This document shows, piece after piece, positions 1 to 8,148 of a DNA stretch of 64,000 bases. Below the pieces are notes generated by a model. It saw only the letters and a program-made list of their open reading frames with translations, was not told where the DNA came from and made no database searches. The stretch comes from Thermoguttaceae bacterium (GTDB lineage Bacteria > Planctomycetota > Planctomycetia > Pirellulales > Thermoguttaceae), in assembly GCA_028695965.1 (NCBI GenBank), contig JAQVHZ010000004.1:29097-93096 (forward strand), in the 5' to 3' direction. A program made the position numbers and the translations under genes. Every line of letters starts with the position of its first letter. Within the stretch, counting starts at the first letter, position 1.

Positions 1-309
1 TTTGACAAACGGAGGTTTGTCCGGGCTCGAGGACGCGTAAAATGTGCCGACCATCGGGGAGTTGATCGTCTTCATAAAGGCGGAATCGTCCGCTTTGGGC
101 GCTTCGGGAGCCGCAGGCTCGCTGACGGCCTGCTCGACAGGCGCGGCAATCGGCGCAACGACGACAGGGGCTCCGGCGACGCCGCGCGACAACTTGAGGC
201 GTCTGCCGTCTTGTTCAAGGTCGATCTCGGCGACGCCGTTTTCCTTCATTAGTTCGACAAGGCTGCGAATTCCGTCAAGATCAAATACGTCGACACATTT
301 TTCAGACAT
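1..309 (-). CDS. accB: biotin carboxyl carrier protein of acetyl-CoA carboxylase, C-terminus beyond window
   Basis: Partial gene, missing from the ORF track because it is open at the window edge. Translating the minus strand from the ATG at 309 gives MSEKCVDVFDLDGIRSLVELM, a linker rich in Ala, Pro and Glu, then SPMVGTFYASSSPDKPPF. The SPMVGTFY motif opens the biotinyl domain of AccB, and the N-terminal helical segment plus an Ala/Pro linker is the normal layout. The protein carries biotin between the carboxylase and carboxyltransferase subunits in fatty-acid synthesis. The biotinylated lysine (usual motif AMKM) should lie just outside the window. The gene follows prmC after 57 bases on the same strand, so it may be co-transcribed. 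The product identity is confident. Whether accC follows cannot be seen. Confidence 0.93.
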   Translation of the reverse strand, partial: MSEKCVDVFDLDGIRSLVELMKENGVAEIDLEQDGRRLKLSRGVAGAPVVVAPIAAPVEQAVSEPAAPEAPKADDSAFMKTINSPMVGTFYASSSPDKPPFVK

Positions 310-366
310 GTTAGTCTTCCTAATTTCACAAAAAATTGGCAAACGTCGCTCGGTAAGCGCGTCTGC

Positions 367-1281
367 TCACTTCCGCACAGCGTATACAAAACGATCGATA
401 TGGGCGAAATCGCGTCGAATTTCCACGTCGGTCCATCGTTCGTCTTTTTTCATCGTTTCGGCGACTGCGCCGACCGTCGTCGGGCTCAGTTCCATGAAAA
501 GCCTGCCCCCCGATTTTAGGCGCTCGGGGACTTGCTGAACAAGCCGAACAGGCGTTTCCGCGCCGGTCGAACCGCCGACCAGCGCGAGCTTCGGCTCGAA
601 ATCCTTAACGGTCGTCTCCAGTCGAGCGTATTCGCTCTCGGACACGTACGGCGGATTCGAGGCGATTATATCAAATCGTCTTTCTTCTGACAAGTCCAAA
701 GAGACGGGGTCGAGCAAGTCGCCTTCTAGGAACGTAATCTTGTGCTCGACCTTGTGTTTTTGCGCGTTTCTTTGCGCGATTTGCAAAGCGTCTGGGGAGA
801 TATCGACAGCGACGACTTGAGAATTTGGAATATATTTAGCCAGCGTAACGGCGATGCATCCGCTTCCGGTTCCGACGTCGCAGATCGACCAAACGCGCGA
901 ATCGGCGCCGTCGTTTGCCAACGCTTTGTCCGTTCTTTTGATGTGTTCGATCGCCTCGAGGACCAGTTCTTCCGTTTCAGGACGCGGAATCAAGACGCGC
1001 GAATCGACTTCAAAATCGAGGGAGTAGAACTCTTTTTTCCCAACGAGATAGGCGGTCGGCTCGCCCGCGCTCCTCCTGCGGACCAGTTCTCGGAACTGCG
1101 TTCGGGCGTCGTCGCTTGGCTTTTCGTCGTAACGAACAAAAAGTTCGACGCGCGTCGTCTTCAGAACGCGCGCAAGCAGAACCTCCGCGTCTAAGCGCGG
1201 AGAATCGAGCCCCTTTTTTTCAAAGAAAGAGGCCGTCCATTCTAATAGATTCTTGATTGACCAATCTTCCGCTTGCGGCAT
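367..1281 (-). CDS. prmC: peptide chain release factor N5-glutamine methyltransferase
   Basis: PrmC methylates the glutamine of the GGQ motif in release factors, using S-adenosylmethionine. The protein has an N-terminal helical domain (about 1-80), the SAM-binding motif DVGTGSGC near residues 135-142 and the catalytic NPPY near 209-212. The ORF track starts at 1446, but that start lies inside prfA. The ATG at 1281 (MPQAEDWSIKNLLEW) gives a 304-residue protein, which fits the family and leaves 46 bases after prfA. The gene lies directly downstream of prfA, its substrate gene, which is the classic arrangement. Confidence 0.95.
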   Translation of the reverse strand: MPQAEDWSIKNLLEWTASFFEKKGLDSPRLDAEVLLARVLKTTRVELFVRYDEKPSDDARTQFRELVRRRSAGEPTAYLVGKKEFYSLDFEVDSRVLIPRPETEELVLEAIEHIKRTDKALANDGADSRVWSICDVGTGSGCIAVTLAKYIPNSQVVAVDISPDALQIAQRNAQKHKVEHKITFLEGDLLDPVSLDLSEERRFDIIASNPPYVSESEYARLETTVKDFEPKLALVGGSTGAETPVRLVQQVPERLKSGGRLFMELSPTTVGAVAETMKKDERWTDVEIRRDFAHIDRFVYAVRK

Positions 1282-1327
1282 ATTACGCTTCCAGTACGAG
1301 TCGAGGGGTTGTGCTGTTGCGCTCAGC

Positions 1328-2401
1328 TCATTCGAGCGCGTCGAAAGAGCTTCGCAGCTCCTGACGTTCGTAGTCGAGCAGACCTTCGATGACAGAAGAA
1401 AGATCGCCCGCCAAGATGGAGTCAAGTTTGTAGAGCGTGAGCCCAATACGGTGGTCGGTAACGCGGTTTTCCGGGAAGTTGTAGGTGCGAATGCGTTCGC
1501 TTCGGTCGCCGCTGCCCAATTTGCTCATCCGTTCTTCCGACCGTTTCGCTTCTTCTTCGGAGCGCTTGAGGTCGTAGAGCCGCATTTTCAAGACGCGCAG
1601 CGCTTTGGCCAGGTTCTTGATCTGGCTCTTCTCGTCTTGACAGCTGACGACGACGCCAGTTTCAAAGTGGGTCAGCCGGACTGCGGACGCCGTCTTGTTG
1701 ACGTGCTGCCCGCCGGGACCGCTCGCGCAGAACCGGTCGATGCGGTAGTCGCTGTCCTTCAGCTCAATTTCGACGTCTTCCGGCTCGGCCATCACGGCGA
1801 CGGTCGCCGCGGAGGTGTGGATTCTGCCTTTCGCTTCAGTTTCCGGGACGCGTTGGACGCGGTGCCCGCCGCTCTCGAACTGCAGTTCGCGGAAACAGCC
1901 TTCGCCGTCGATTCCGAGCGCGATTTCTTTGAACCCGCCCATTTCGGAGGGGCTCATCGACAACACTTCGACTTTCCAGCGCTTCGTTTCGCAGTAGCGG
2001 CGATACATTTCGAACAGGTCGCGCGCAAAGAGCGCCGCTTCTTCGCCGCCCGTCCCCGCGTGGATTTCCATGATGCAGCGCGTTCGGTTCGCGTCGTCGC
2101 CGCCGATCGTCATATCGAGGAGCTCGTTCCAATGCTCTTCGCGTTCGTCGCGCAAGCTAGGCAGTTCGGCCTCCGCAAGTTCGCGCATCTCAGGATCGTC
2201 GCCTTCGAGCATCGCTTTGGCTTCTTCAATTTCTTCGTTGAGCTTCTTGAATCGGCGATACTTGCCGCACAATTTCGCCAACGAGCCGTGTTCGCGCGCT
2301 ACCGACGCCAGCCGATTGGGGTCGGCGAGCGCTTCTTGATCGTTCATTAGCCGTTCGAGCTCTTCGAAACGCGCCAGTTTATCTTCTAGCAGCTTACGCA
2401 T
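1328..2401 (-). CDS. prfA: peptide chain release factor 1
   Basis: RF1 reads UAA and UAG stop codons and triggers peptide release on the ribosome. The 357-aa length is typical. The peptidyl-tRNA hydrolysis motif GGQ is at 230-232 ([13 protein letters not shown]). The codon-recognition loop reads PET at about 186-188 in [14 protein letters not shown], matching the PxT tripeptide of RF1 and not the SPF of RF2. An N-terminal helical domain rich in Glu and Lys precedes this. The gene sits between rpmE and prmC on one strand, an order common in bacteria. The start at 2401 is the first methionine of the ORF. Confidence 0.97.
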   Translation of the reverse strand: MRKLLEDKLARFEELERLMNDQEALADPNRLASVAREHGSLAKLCGKYRRFKKLNEEIEEAKAMLEGDDPEMRELAEAELPSLRDEREEHWNELLDMTIGGDDANRTRCIMEIHAGTGGEEAALFARDLFEMYRRYCETKRWKVEVLSMSPSEMGGFKEIALGIDGEGCFRELQFESGGHRVQRVPETEAKGRIHTSAATVAVMAEPEDVEIELKDSDYRIDRFCASGPGGQHVNKTASAVRLTHFETGVVVSCQDEKSQIKNLAKALRVLKMRLYDLKRSEEEAKRSEERMSKLGSGDRSERIRTYNFPENRVTDHRIGLTLYKLDSILAGDLSSVIEGLLDYERQELRSSFDALE

Positions 2402-2584
2402 AAGTTTTCTCGTGAGGTTATTGCGACGTCGTCTCCGGCGACAATTGCGCCAAGGGAAGACGCGCGGTCAAACTCGGGATTCCAATAAAAAAGCGAGCCC
2501 CAGGATAGCCCAAGGACCCGCTTGTAAATCAGCGTCGCCCGACGCGCAAGAAAGCCCGAAGGCGCCCGGAGGTCTTTCTTCGGA

Positions 2585-2803
2585 CTAGGCCTTCTTCTTG
2601 TCGTATTTGCCGCCAAACTTGTTTCGGAACTTCTCAATACGCCCGGCGGTGTCGACGAACTTGACGCGGCCCGTGTAGAACGGATGGCACACGTTGCAGA
2701 TATCGACTTTAAGCTCCGGCTTCGTGCTGCGCGTCGTAAAGGTATTGCCGCAACCGCAGGTTACCTTGGTTTCTACGTACTTCGGATGAATATTTTCTTT
2801 CAT
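2585..2803 (-). CDS. rpmE: 50S ribosomal protein L31, zinc-binding type
   Basis: L31 is a small protein of the large ribosomal subunit at the intersubunit bridge. The 72-aa product starts [16 protein letters not shown], a hallmark L31 N-terminus. Cysteines in CGCG and CNVCHPF mark the zinc-binding form. The middle [20 protein letters not shown] is also diagnostic. The track start at 2830 adds nine residues that do not belong to the family, so the ATG at 2803 is preferred. It is followed at 183 bases by prfA. A hairpin at about 2549-2578 with weak T content may attenuate transcription between them. Confidence 0.97.
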   Translation of the reverse strand: MKENIHPKYVETKVTCGCGNTFTTRSTKPELKVDICNVCHPFYTGRVKFVDTAGRIEKFRNKFGGKYDKKKA

Positions 2804-3215
2804 CGGACAATCTCTGTATTTGGGACGCAAGCGCCGTCTGCTCTTACGCCGCTCTTTTGCGGCTCGCTTGTTCGAACGTCATGCTCGGAACGCGCGTTTA
2901 ATAAGGGGCAAACGCCGACAAACGTCAGTGTTTCGGGTTGGTAAGGACGCGACGACGTCAACGCCGGGCGACCAGTCGTCAATCATTGCGCCATTATAGC
3001 GAACCTTTTTTCTTTGACAAGGGGAAAGGATAAAATACCGGTTAATTTCCTGACGCGCAGGAGTTGCGGTCGTATCTGGCCAGATTGTAATGGAACTGAG
3101 CAGGAACGATAATACTGGCTTGCGTCATGGACGGATGAAAAGAGACGCCGAACAAACGACGTCGCGATTCTATCCGCAGACGGGTTTTCGACATTATTAC
3201 GGAAACGGGGGTTTG
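2804..3215. other. intergenic region upstream of rpmE and abiEi
   Basis: This holds the presumed rpmE promoter on the minus strand and ends at the AbiE operator. A 68-aa minus ORF (3042-3248) overlaps the operator, has no ribosome binding site and resembles nothing I recognise, so I do not call it a gene. Confidence 0.5.
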
Positions 3216-3253
3216 CTTTCGTGCTAATTTAAGATATGATATTAGCACGAAAG
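3216..3253 (+). promoter_or_regulatory. AbiEi operator/promoter: perfect 13-bp inverted repeat
   Basis: CTTTCGTGCTAAT and ATTAGCACGAAAG form a perfect 13-bp inverted repeat with a 12-bp spacer. A plausible promoter, TTGCTT (3213-3218), 16 bases, TATGAT (3235-3240), lies across it, so a protein bound to the repeat would block transcription. AbiEi antitoxins are known to repress their own operons through inverted repeats. The same palindrome recurs at 5008-5045. Confidence 0.8.
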
Positions 3254-3262
3254 GAAAATATC

Positions 3263-3856
3263 ATGAGCGTTGAATCTGTTATGAAACAACTTTTACAAGA
3301 CAACAAAGGCTGGATTACGTTAAAAGAAGTCTTGGCTCGAGGCGTCAGCAAATATGAATTCTATAAGTCTGCCAAAGAAAGAGAATTGGAAAGAGCCGCA
3401 TATGGAGTCTATGTTTCAGACGACGTCTGGCTAGATTCGATGTATCTCATTCATCTTCGATCTGCGCAGGCTATCTTTTCCCATGAAACGGCTCTCTTTT
3501 TACACGACATGACTGACCGAGAACCGCCTTATTACTCAGTTACGGTAAGGACAGGATATAATCCTCATCGTTTGAAAGAAGACGGTATCAAAGTTTACAC
3601 GATAAAAAAGGAGCTGCATGAAGTTGGCTTAAGCAAGGCAAAGACTCCGTTTGGGCATATGGTTCCCGTCTATGATATAGAAAGAACGCTTTGCGATATT
3701 GCACGAAGCAGAAACAATATAGAAACGCAAGTATTTCAAGACGCCTTGAAGTCTTATGCCAAACGAAAGGACAAGAATCTTAGAGCCCTGACGCATTATG
3801 CAGACGCTTTGAAGGTAAGCGCTGTGCTCAAACCTTATCTGGAGGCGCTGCTTTAA
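3263..3856 (+). CDS. abiEi: type IV toxin-antitoxin AbiEi-family antitoxin / transcriptional regulator
   Basis: AbiEi antitoxins pair an N-terminal winged-helix DNA-binding domain with a C-terminal antitoxin domain. Here residues 1-60 (SVESVMKQLLQDNKGWITLKEVLARGVSKYEFYKSAKERELERAAYGVYV) are the winged helix. The remainder includes the family's SAQAIFSHETALFLHDMTDR and VYDIERTLCDIARSRN segments. The ATG at 3263 is chosen because AAAGGAAA precedes it at good spacing. The track's earlier ATG (3236) lies within the operator. The gene ends TAATATG, one base before the toxin start. It is AT-richer than the flanking housekeeping genes, suggesting transfer. The antitoxin looks intact while its toxin partner is frameshifted. 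Confidence 0.88.
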   Translation: MSVESVMKQLLQDNKGWITLKEVLARGVSKYEFYKSAKERELERAAYGVYVSDDVWLDSMYLIHLRSAQAIFSHETALFLHDMTDREPPYYSVTVRTGYNPHRLKEDGIKVYTIKKELHEVGLSKAKTPFGHMVPVYDIERTLCDIARSRNNIETQVFQDALKSYAKRKDKNLRALTHYADALKVSAVLKPYLEALL

Positions 3857-3857
3857 T

Positions 3858-4696
3858 ATGATTAAAACGTCTAGACAACTGAAAGATAAGATCCGTAATC
3901 TTGCCAAAGAACAATCTGCCAACGCGCAGACTTTAATGCGGGCTTATATGATGGAGCGGCTGTTAGAACGTATTGCTCTTTCTGAGTATAAAGAAATTTT
4001 ATCTTAAAGGGCGGAGCGCTAATCGCTTCTTTAGTAGGCTTGAATTTCCGCAGCACGATGGATGTTGATACGGCAATTAAGGGAGTTGACGTCAATCTGA
4101 CAAGCATGGAACAGGCGATGCGAAATCTGATTGCTGTTCCTATTGACGACGGCGTTCTTTTTCAGATCAAAAATCTCGAGCAAATTATGGACGACGCAGA
4201 ATATCCTGGCATACGAGTCAGTATGCAAGCCATATTTGATGGAACGGTAACGCCGATTAAAGTCGACATATCAACAGGAGACGTCATAACTCCAGCTGCT
4301 GTTCAACACTCCTATAAATTGATGCTTGAAGATAGGTATATTCAGTTACTCTCCTATAACCTTGAAACTGTTTTAGCAGAGAAATTGGAAACCATCGTAC
4401 GAAGACATTTGACAAACACACGTATGCGTGATTTTTATGATATCTACATCTTGAAAAAACTCTATGAATCGGATATTTCAAAACGACTCCTTCAGGACGC
4501 TCTTGAAGCAACGGCACAAATACGGGGAAGCGCCGAGCTTCTAAAGCAGGCAGAGTCAACCTTGAACGAAATAGAAAACAGCAATGATATTAAAAAGTTA
4601 TGGCTTTCTTACCAATCTCATCATGACTATGCACAGGAAATTTCTTGGAATGCTGTAATGGAAGCTGTAAAGACAATATATCCTTCGGGTCTATAA
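3858..4696 (+). pseudogene. abiEii: AbiEii/AbiGii-family nucleotidyltransferase toxin, frameshifted near codon 47
   Basis: The toxin belongs to the AbiEii nucleotidyltransferase-like family. Reading from the ATG at 3858 gives MIKTSRQLKDKIRNLAKEQSANAQTLMRAYMMERLLERIALSEYKE, then a stop at 4005. The continuation lies in another frame: NFILKGGALIASLVGLNFRSTMDVDTAIKG, with the KGG and RxTxDxD nucleotidyltransferase motifs. It runs on as the track ORF 4040-4696. One missing A in the run at about 3991-4000 (aaagaaatttt instead of aaagaaaatttt) explains the break. The track ORF alone lacks the KGG motif, so it is probably not an independent gene. A homopolymer sequencing error cannot be excluded, in which case the toxin would be whole. 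Confidence 0.85.
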
Positions 4697-5007
4697 TCTA
4701 CAGTGAATCTTGATGACGCGCTTGGATGAATTATATACTGACGTCAGCAGCAGGATTAAGAAACCAGTCCTCGACCATACGCTAGCTTACTTTTGAAGAC
4801 TTGAATTTACAAAAAAGTTCTTGCGTCCAGGGGCTTGGCGCATTGCAGACCCTTCCAGACCGCTTTTCACGAGAGACATCGCGCCGTCAAGCGTTTCACA
4901 CATACTACACACAAGGACGGTCTACTCTAGCGTTTCTCCCAAGCGCCAAACATGGATAACAATTCTATGCGCGGACAGTTTTGTTGGTATTACCGCTGAA
5001 TTATTTA
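4697..5007. other. gene-free stretch between AbiE locus and its relic
   Basis: No ORF with a ribosome binding site or recognisable homology on either strand. It separates the toxin end from a second copy of the AbiE operator and is presumably decayed accessory DNA. Confidence 0.5.
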
Positions 5008-5110
5008 CTTTCGTGCTAATATGACGTTTGAAATTAGCACGAAAGAAAATTTCGTAAACGCCGTTCTCTTATGAAACCACTTTTAGAAGACCACAATGGC
5101 GTTCCTGGGT
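5008..5110 (+). pseudogene. second AbiE operator plus decayed start of an abiEi copy
   Basis: The operator palindrome CTTTCGTGCTAAT, 12 bases, ATTAGCACGAAAG is repeated exactly at 5008-5045, but its spacer lacks the -10 sequence. The following bases TATGAAACCACTTTTAGAAGACCACAATGGC match the intact antitoxin start TATGAAACAACTTTTACAAGACAACAAAGGC. Similarity then fades and the frame is broken. This is a remnant of a duplicated AbiE locus. The operator may still bind AbiEi and act as a decoy. Confidence 0.8.
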
Positions 5111-5199
5111 TATGCGCCACAGCTCGATTCAGTCTCTAATCGGTCCCGGCATGACATTTGGCGCCGCGGCCGCTTCACGAATCGATCGTTCTCATCGGA

Positions 5200-5580
5200 T
5201 CAAGCAGGCGCGTGAGGCAAAGGAACGCCATGATAATAGTAGATATAGCAGAACAACACCAAAATCATAACAACTAACGACGCAATAATCCAAAAGACGC
5301 CGCATAAAGAAGCGATCGTGACGTCAATGTGATTCAACGACAGCTTGCGACACATATGGACTGCAAACAGAAGCGCAAGTAAGGGAACTCCGTACAAAAC
5401 TGGAAAAACATAAAAACACGCTGCATACACGAAAGGCGGCGCGTCGTTAGGAACAAGCGAGGGCTCGATCAGCATACATCCGACCATCGTCCAAAGGGCA
5501 AACAGCGAGGTCATTACAAATGTAAAGACGAGTATGCCATAAAAAAATCGCTTGTTCATTGTATTATATTTTGTCGTCAT
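5200..5580 (-). CDS. small membrane protein, four predicted transmembrane segments
   Basis: I do not recognise the family. The 126-aa product starting MTTKYNTMNKRFFYGILVF has four hydrophobic stretches, roughly at residues 10-35, 50-75, 88-102 and 97-120, with a short polar loop around the third (CRKLSLNHIDV). The ATG at 5580 is preceded by AGGGG at good spacing. The track start at 5628 would overlap the upstream gene. It follows another four-helix protein after 44 bases on the same strand. The two share a layout and scattered residues (K-x-x-Y/F-Y at the start, an aromatic-rich third region), so they are probably diverged tandem paralogues. The function is unknown. Confidence 0.6.
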   Translation of the reverse strand: MTTKYNTMNKRFFYGILVFTFVMTSLFALWTMVGCMLIEPSLVPNDAPPFVYAACFYVFPVLYGVPLLALLFAVHMCRKLSLNHIDVTIASLCGVFWIIASLVVMILVLFCYIYYYHGVPLPHAPA

Positions 5581-5624
5581 GGTCGCCCCTGATCCTGTAA
5601 GTTTGAAAGACGGTGGGTAAGGCT

Positions 5625-5993
5625 TCAACCTCTATGCAAAGAACAAATAATGCATAACTGATGAAACACAGTGAAGAGAAACACGAACGAAACGAACGTT
5701 ATCCAAATCAGATTCGCAAGAACGACCCCGACGACCCGTCGATAATTGAGGCGAGCTCCTCGAATCATAAACAAAACGGCAATCAAGAAGAGGAAAGGAA
5801 CGACGCACAGTTCATAGGCGACATAGTATCGAAAAAACCAAAAGAACGTGCGCGGCTCGATTACGCCGTCGCAGCATACTCTCATTATATAAGCCAAAGC
5901 CAAGACGCTTGCATACAATAGTGTAAACAACAAACTTGACAAGGTCGTTGAAAACAAAACAATTCGGTAGTATTTTCTTTTTGTCGGGGTCAT
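5625..5993 (-). CDS. small membrane protein, paralogue-like neighbour
   Basis: A 122-aa protein with four hydrophobic segments: VLFSTTLSSLLFTLLYASVLAL, FFRYYVAYELCVVPFLFLIAVLF, VVGVVLANLIWITFVSFVFLF and a short tail. Basic loops separate them. No family is recognised. It is first of a two-gene unit with the 126-aa membrane protein downstream, with similar topology. The start at 5993 gives MTPTKRKYYRI. Upstream bases show no strong ribosome binding site. It lies in an accessory stretch between the AbiE relic and a MITE-like repeat. Inner-membrane location is inferred from hydrophobicity only. Confidence 0.55.
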   Translation of the reverse strand: MTPTKRKYYRIVLFSTTLSSLLFTLLYASVLALAYIMRVCCDGVIEPRTFFWFFRYYVAYELCVVPFLFLIAVLFMIRGARLNYRRVVGVVLANLIWITFVSFVFLFTVFHQLCIICSLHRG

Positions 5994-5999
5994 GATAGT

Positions 6000-6362
6000 A
6001 TCGCCTTATGCTGTTGGGGTTACCGTCTTCTTCGCGGCGTTCATTTTAGCCTTCCTCTTAGTATGAATGTTTTTAGCGCCAATCCTAAAAGGGCGCTGAA
6101 ATGTCAGCGATCGTCATACGCCGCCTTTTCCCAAGCGTAATCGGCGTCGCGACCGAAGCAAGCGAGTATGCTGAACGTTGTACAGTCGAACGATTCGTTC
6201 CATTTTGGTTTTTCTTCCAAATCCTTTCGCTGCGTCTATTATAATAAAAGTCAACGCGCTTGTCTGCAGAATCAAGCCCCGATTCGACAAAATGTCAAAA
6301 ATTTTCCTGAATCGTCTTCACTATCGTCAGAGGAATTCGCTCGCAGCATTATTAAAATTCAT
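6000..6362. other. gene-free stretch upstream of the MITE-like copy
   Basis: Overlapping plus ORFs of 100 and 65 aa (6168-6470, 6178-6375) have no ribosome binding site and run into the repeat element at 6363. I judge them chance ORFs. Confidence 0.5.
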
Positions 6363-6471
6363 CTCATATTGCTGAAAAATCTCCTGACAATAATTGCTAA
6401 GCTTTTTCCAACCGAGACGTCTCGAAACGACAACGCGTATCGTTTGCAAACTGCTTTAGCTGCAGTATGAG
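6363..6471 (+). repeat. MITE-like element, copy 1 (about 109 bp)
   Basis: Bounded by CTCATATTGCT on the left and TGCAGTATGAG on the right, an imperfect inverted pair. Its left part (CTCATATTGC, then CAATAATTGCTAAGCTTTTTCCAAC) matches the copy at 14940-15112 (CTCATATTGCA, then CAATTGCTAAGTCCTTGCCGAC) and, less well, the copy at 60947-61108. It has no coding capacity. It ends eight bases before the iteron array of the DUF4143 gene. Confidence 0.65.
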
Positions 6472-6478
6472 TCAGCCG

Positions 6479-6701
6479 CAAATGCTTGAATGAATAGTCT
6501 ACAAACACTTGAATAAAATTCGCTCAAACGCTTGAATAATTTTTACTCAAATACTTGAATAAAATTCACTCAAACGCTTGAAAATTTGTTATAATATCTT
6601 TGTTATGGAGAAGAGGGCGAGGTTTATGAAGACGTATTTGTCACAAATGCTTGAACGAAAAAGCCTCAAACACTTGAACAGAAACCGCTCAAACACTTGA
6701 A
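6479..6701 (+). repeat. eight direct repeats CAAAyrCTTGAA at 23-bp spacing
   Basis: The 12-bp core CAAA(C/T)(A/G)CTTGAA starts at 6479, 6502, 6525, 6548, 6571, then 6644, 6667 and 6690. Spacing is exactly 23 bases within the groups of five and three. Two helical turns put all sites on nearly one DNA face, as expected for cooperative binding by a regulator. TATAAT (6590-6595) follows the first group. The array ends 41 bases before the DUF4143 ATPase start, so it is the likely operator of that gene. Confidence 0.85.
6626..6700 (+). other. duplicated 5' end of the ATPase gene / short leader ORF
   Basis: ATGAAGACGTATTTGTCACAA here closely repeats the real gene start ATGAAGACGTATTTACCAAGG at 6743. 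Both are preceded by purine-rich GGAGAAGAGGGCGAGG or GGAAGCGAGGCGAAG. The ORF is only 24 codons (MKTYLSQMLERKSLKHLNRNRSNT) and reads through three iterons. It is either the relic of a promoter-start duplication or a leader peptide. I favour the relic. Confidence 0.6.
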
Positions 6702-6742
6702 AAGTTTTACAACACCTTCGTTTTGGAAGCGAGGCGAAGTCT

Positions 6743-8014
6743 ATGAAGACGTATTTACCAAGGATTGTCGATCAATTATTACAAGAACGATTAGAGGCCA
6801 AAGGCGCTGTTTTATTAGAAGGGCCCAAATGGTGCGGCAAGACAACCAGCGCTAAACAGATCGCCGGTAGTTTTATATCGATGGATCAGCCGGATATGAC
6901 TAAGCAGTATCAGTCGATGGCCGAGCTTTCTCCGCTGCTGCTCTTGGAAGGCGAGACGCCGAGACTAATAGACGAGTGGCAGATAGCCCCTAATTTATGG
7001 AACGCGGTTCGATACGAGGTTGACCAAAGGGACGAGTTCGGTCAATTCATTTTGACGGGGTCAGCCGTTCCGGCAGAAATTGACGCGTCTGCGCATACTG
7101 GAACCGGCAGGATTTCGAGACTTTATATGAGGCCTATGAGTTTGTATGAGTCTCAGGATTCTAACGGCGGCGTTTCATTGAGCGACTTGTTTGCCAATAG
7201 GGAGATCTCCGCCAAAAGCGACGCCGACTTAGAGGAGATCGCATTTTTAATCTGCAGAGGAGGTTGGCCGAAAGCGGTTGGTTTGCCCGAAAAACAAGCC
7301 CTTTTCCAAGCGATCGACTACGTTGAAGCGATCGTCTCGACCGACATAAGCAGGGTCGATTCTGTGAGAAGGGATAAGGAAAAAGCCAAAAGGCTGCTGA
7401 GATCTTATGCGAGAAACGTCGGAACACGAGCCTCCTTAGAGACGATCAGACAAGACGTAACAGCGAATCTTCCGGGCACGTTTGATCCTGTAACGCTCTA
7501 TTCGTACAGAGACGCCTTGACCAAAATCTTTGTTATTGAGGATTCGCCAGCCTGGAATCCTAATTTGAGGTCGAAGACGGCGATTAGGACGTCCGACACG
7601 AGATATTTTGTCGATCCGTCAATTGCGGCGGCGGGCTTGGGACTTGGTCCTCAAGATTTACTCAACGACTTAAACGCAATGGGGCTCATTTTTGAAAACT
7701 TATGCGTCCGCGATTTAAGGATCTATGCGGATTATCTGGACGGCAAGATTTATCAGTACAGAGACGGCGCCGGATTGGAATGCGACGCCGTTATTCACCT
7801 AAGAAACGGTTCTTATGGCCTCGTCGAAATCAAACTGGGCGGGGATAGTTTGATTGAGGAAGGCGCTAAAAACTTGAACGATTTGGCGTCAAAGATCGAT
7901 ACGGATAAGATGAAAGGACCCGCGTTTATGCTCGTTTTATGCGCCAAGGTCCCCTTTGCATACAGGAGAAAAGACGGCGTCTATGTGGCGCCGGTTACTT
8001 GTTTGAAACCATAG
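6743..8014 (+). CDS. AAA_14/DUF4143 family P-loop ATPase
   Basis: The 423-aa protein belongs to the large family of standalone ATPases with an AAA_14 core and a C-terminal DUF4143 domain. Walker A is GPKWCGKTT near residues 28-36. Walker B is PRLIDEWQ near 77-84, followed by FILTGSA. The C-terminal region GLIFENLCVRDLRIYAD and VEIKLGG is the DUF4143 part, which is nuclease-like in fold in many members. The physiological role of the family is unsettled. Such genes are common in gut and accessory genomes and are often linked to toxin-antitoxin or defence loci. The eight upstream iterons suggest tight regulation, possibly autoregulation, but no DNA-binding domain is obvious in the protein itself. 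Confidence 0.85.
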   Translation: MKTYLPRIVDQLLQERLEAKGAVLLEGPKWCGKTTSAKQIAGSFISMDQPDMTKQYQSMAELSPLLLLEGETPRLIDEWQIAPNLWNAVRYEVDQRDEFGQFILTGSAVPAEIDASAHTGTGRISRLYMRPMSLYESQDSNGGVSLSDLFANREISAKSDADLEEIAFLICRGGWPKAVGLPEKQALFQAIDYVEAIVSTDISRVDSVRRDKEKAKRLLRSYARNVGTRASLETIRQDVTANLPGTFDPVTLYSYRDALTKIFVIEDSPAWNPNLRSKTAIRTSDTRYFVDPSIAAAGLGLGPQDLLNDLNAMGLIFENLCVRDLRIYADYLDGKIYQYRDGAGLECDAVIHLRNGSYGLVEIKLGGDSLIEEGAKNLNDLASKIDTDKMKGPAFMLVLCAKVPFAYRRKDGVYVAPVTCLKP

Positions 8015-8148
8015 GACGTCGCTCAGCAGGCGAGTATTATTTTTGTGCCAACAACTGCTGTCGGATAGAGGCAATTCGTCGTCTATAAAGTCGGTCAGCA
8101 TGAAAGACCGGCTGACAGAAATATTCTCGCTGTCTCCCGAAAATCGCC

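Noticed and set aside
3042-3248. 68-aa minus ORF upstream of abiEi
   Set aside because: Overlaps the AbiE operator, no ribosome binding site, no recognised family.
6168-6470. 100-aa plus ORF
   Set aside because: Runs into the MITE-like repeat and lacks a start signal. Composition is not protein-like.
6479-6701. Repeats considered as a CRISPR array
   Set aside because: The core is only 12 bp and the intervals about 11 bp, too short for CRISPR repeats and spacers. No cas genes nearby.
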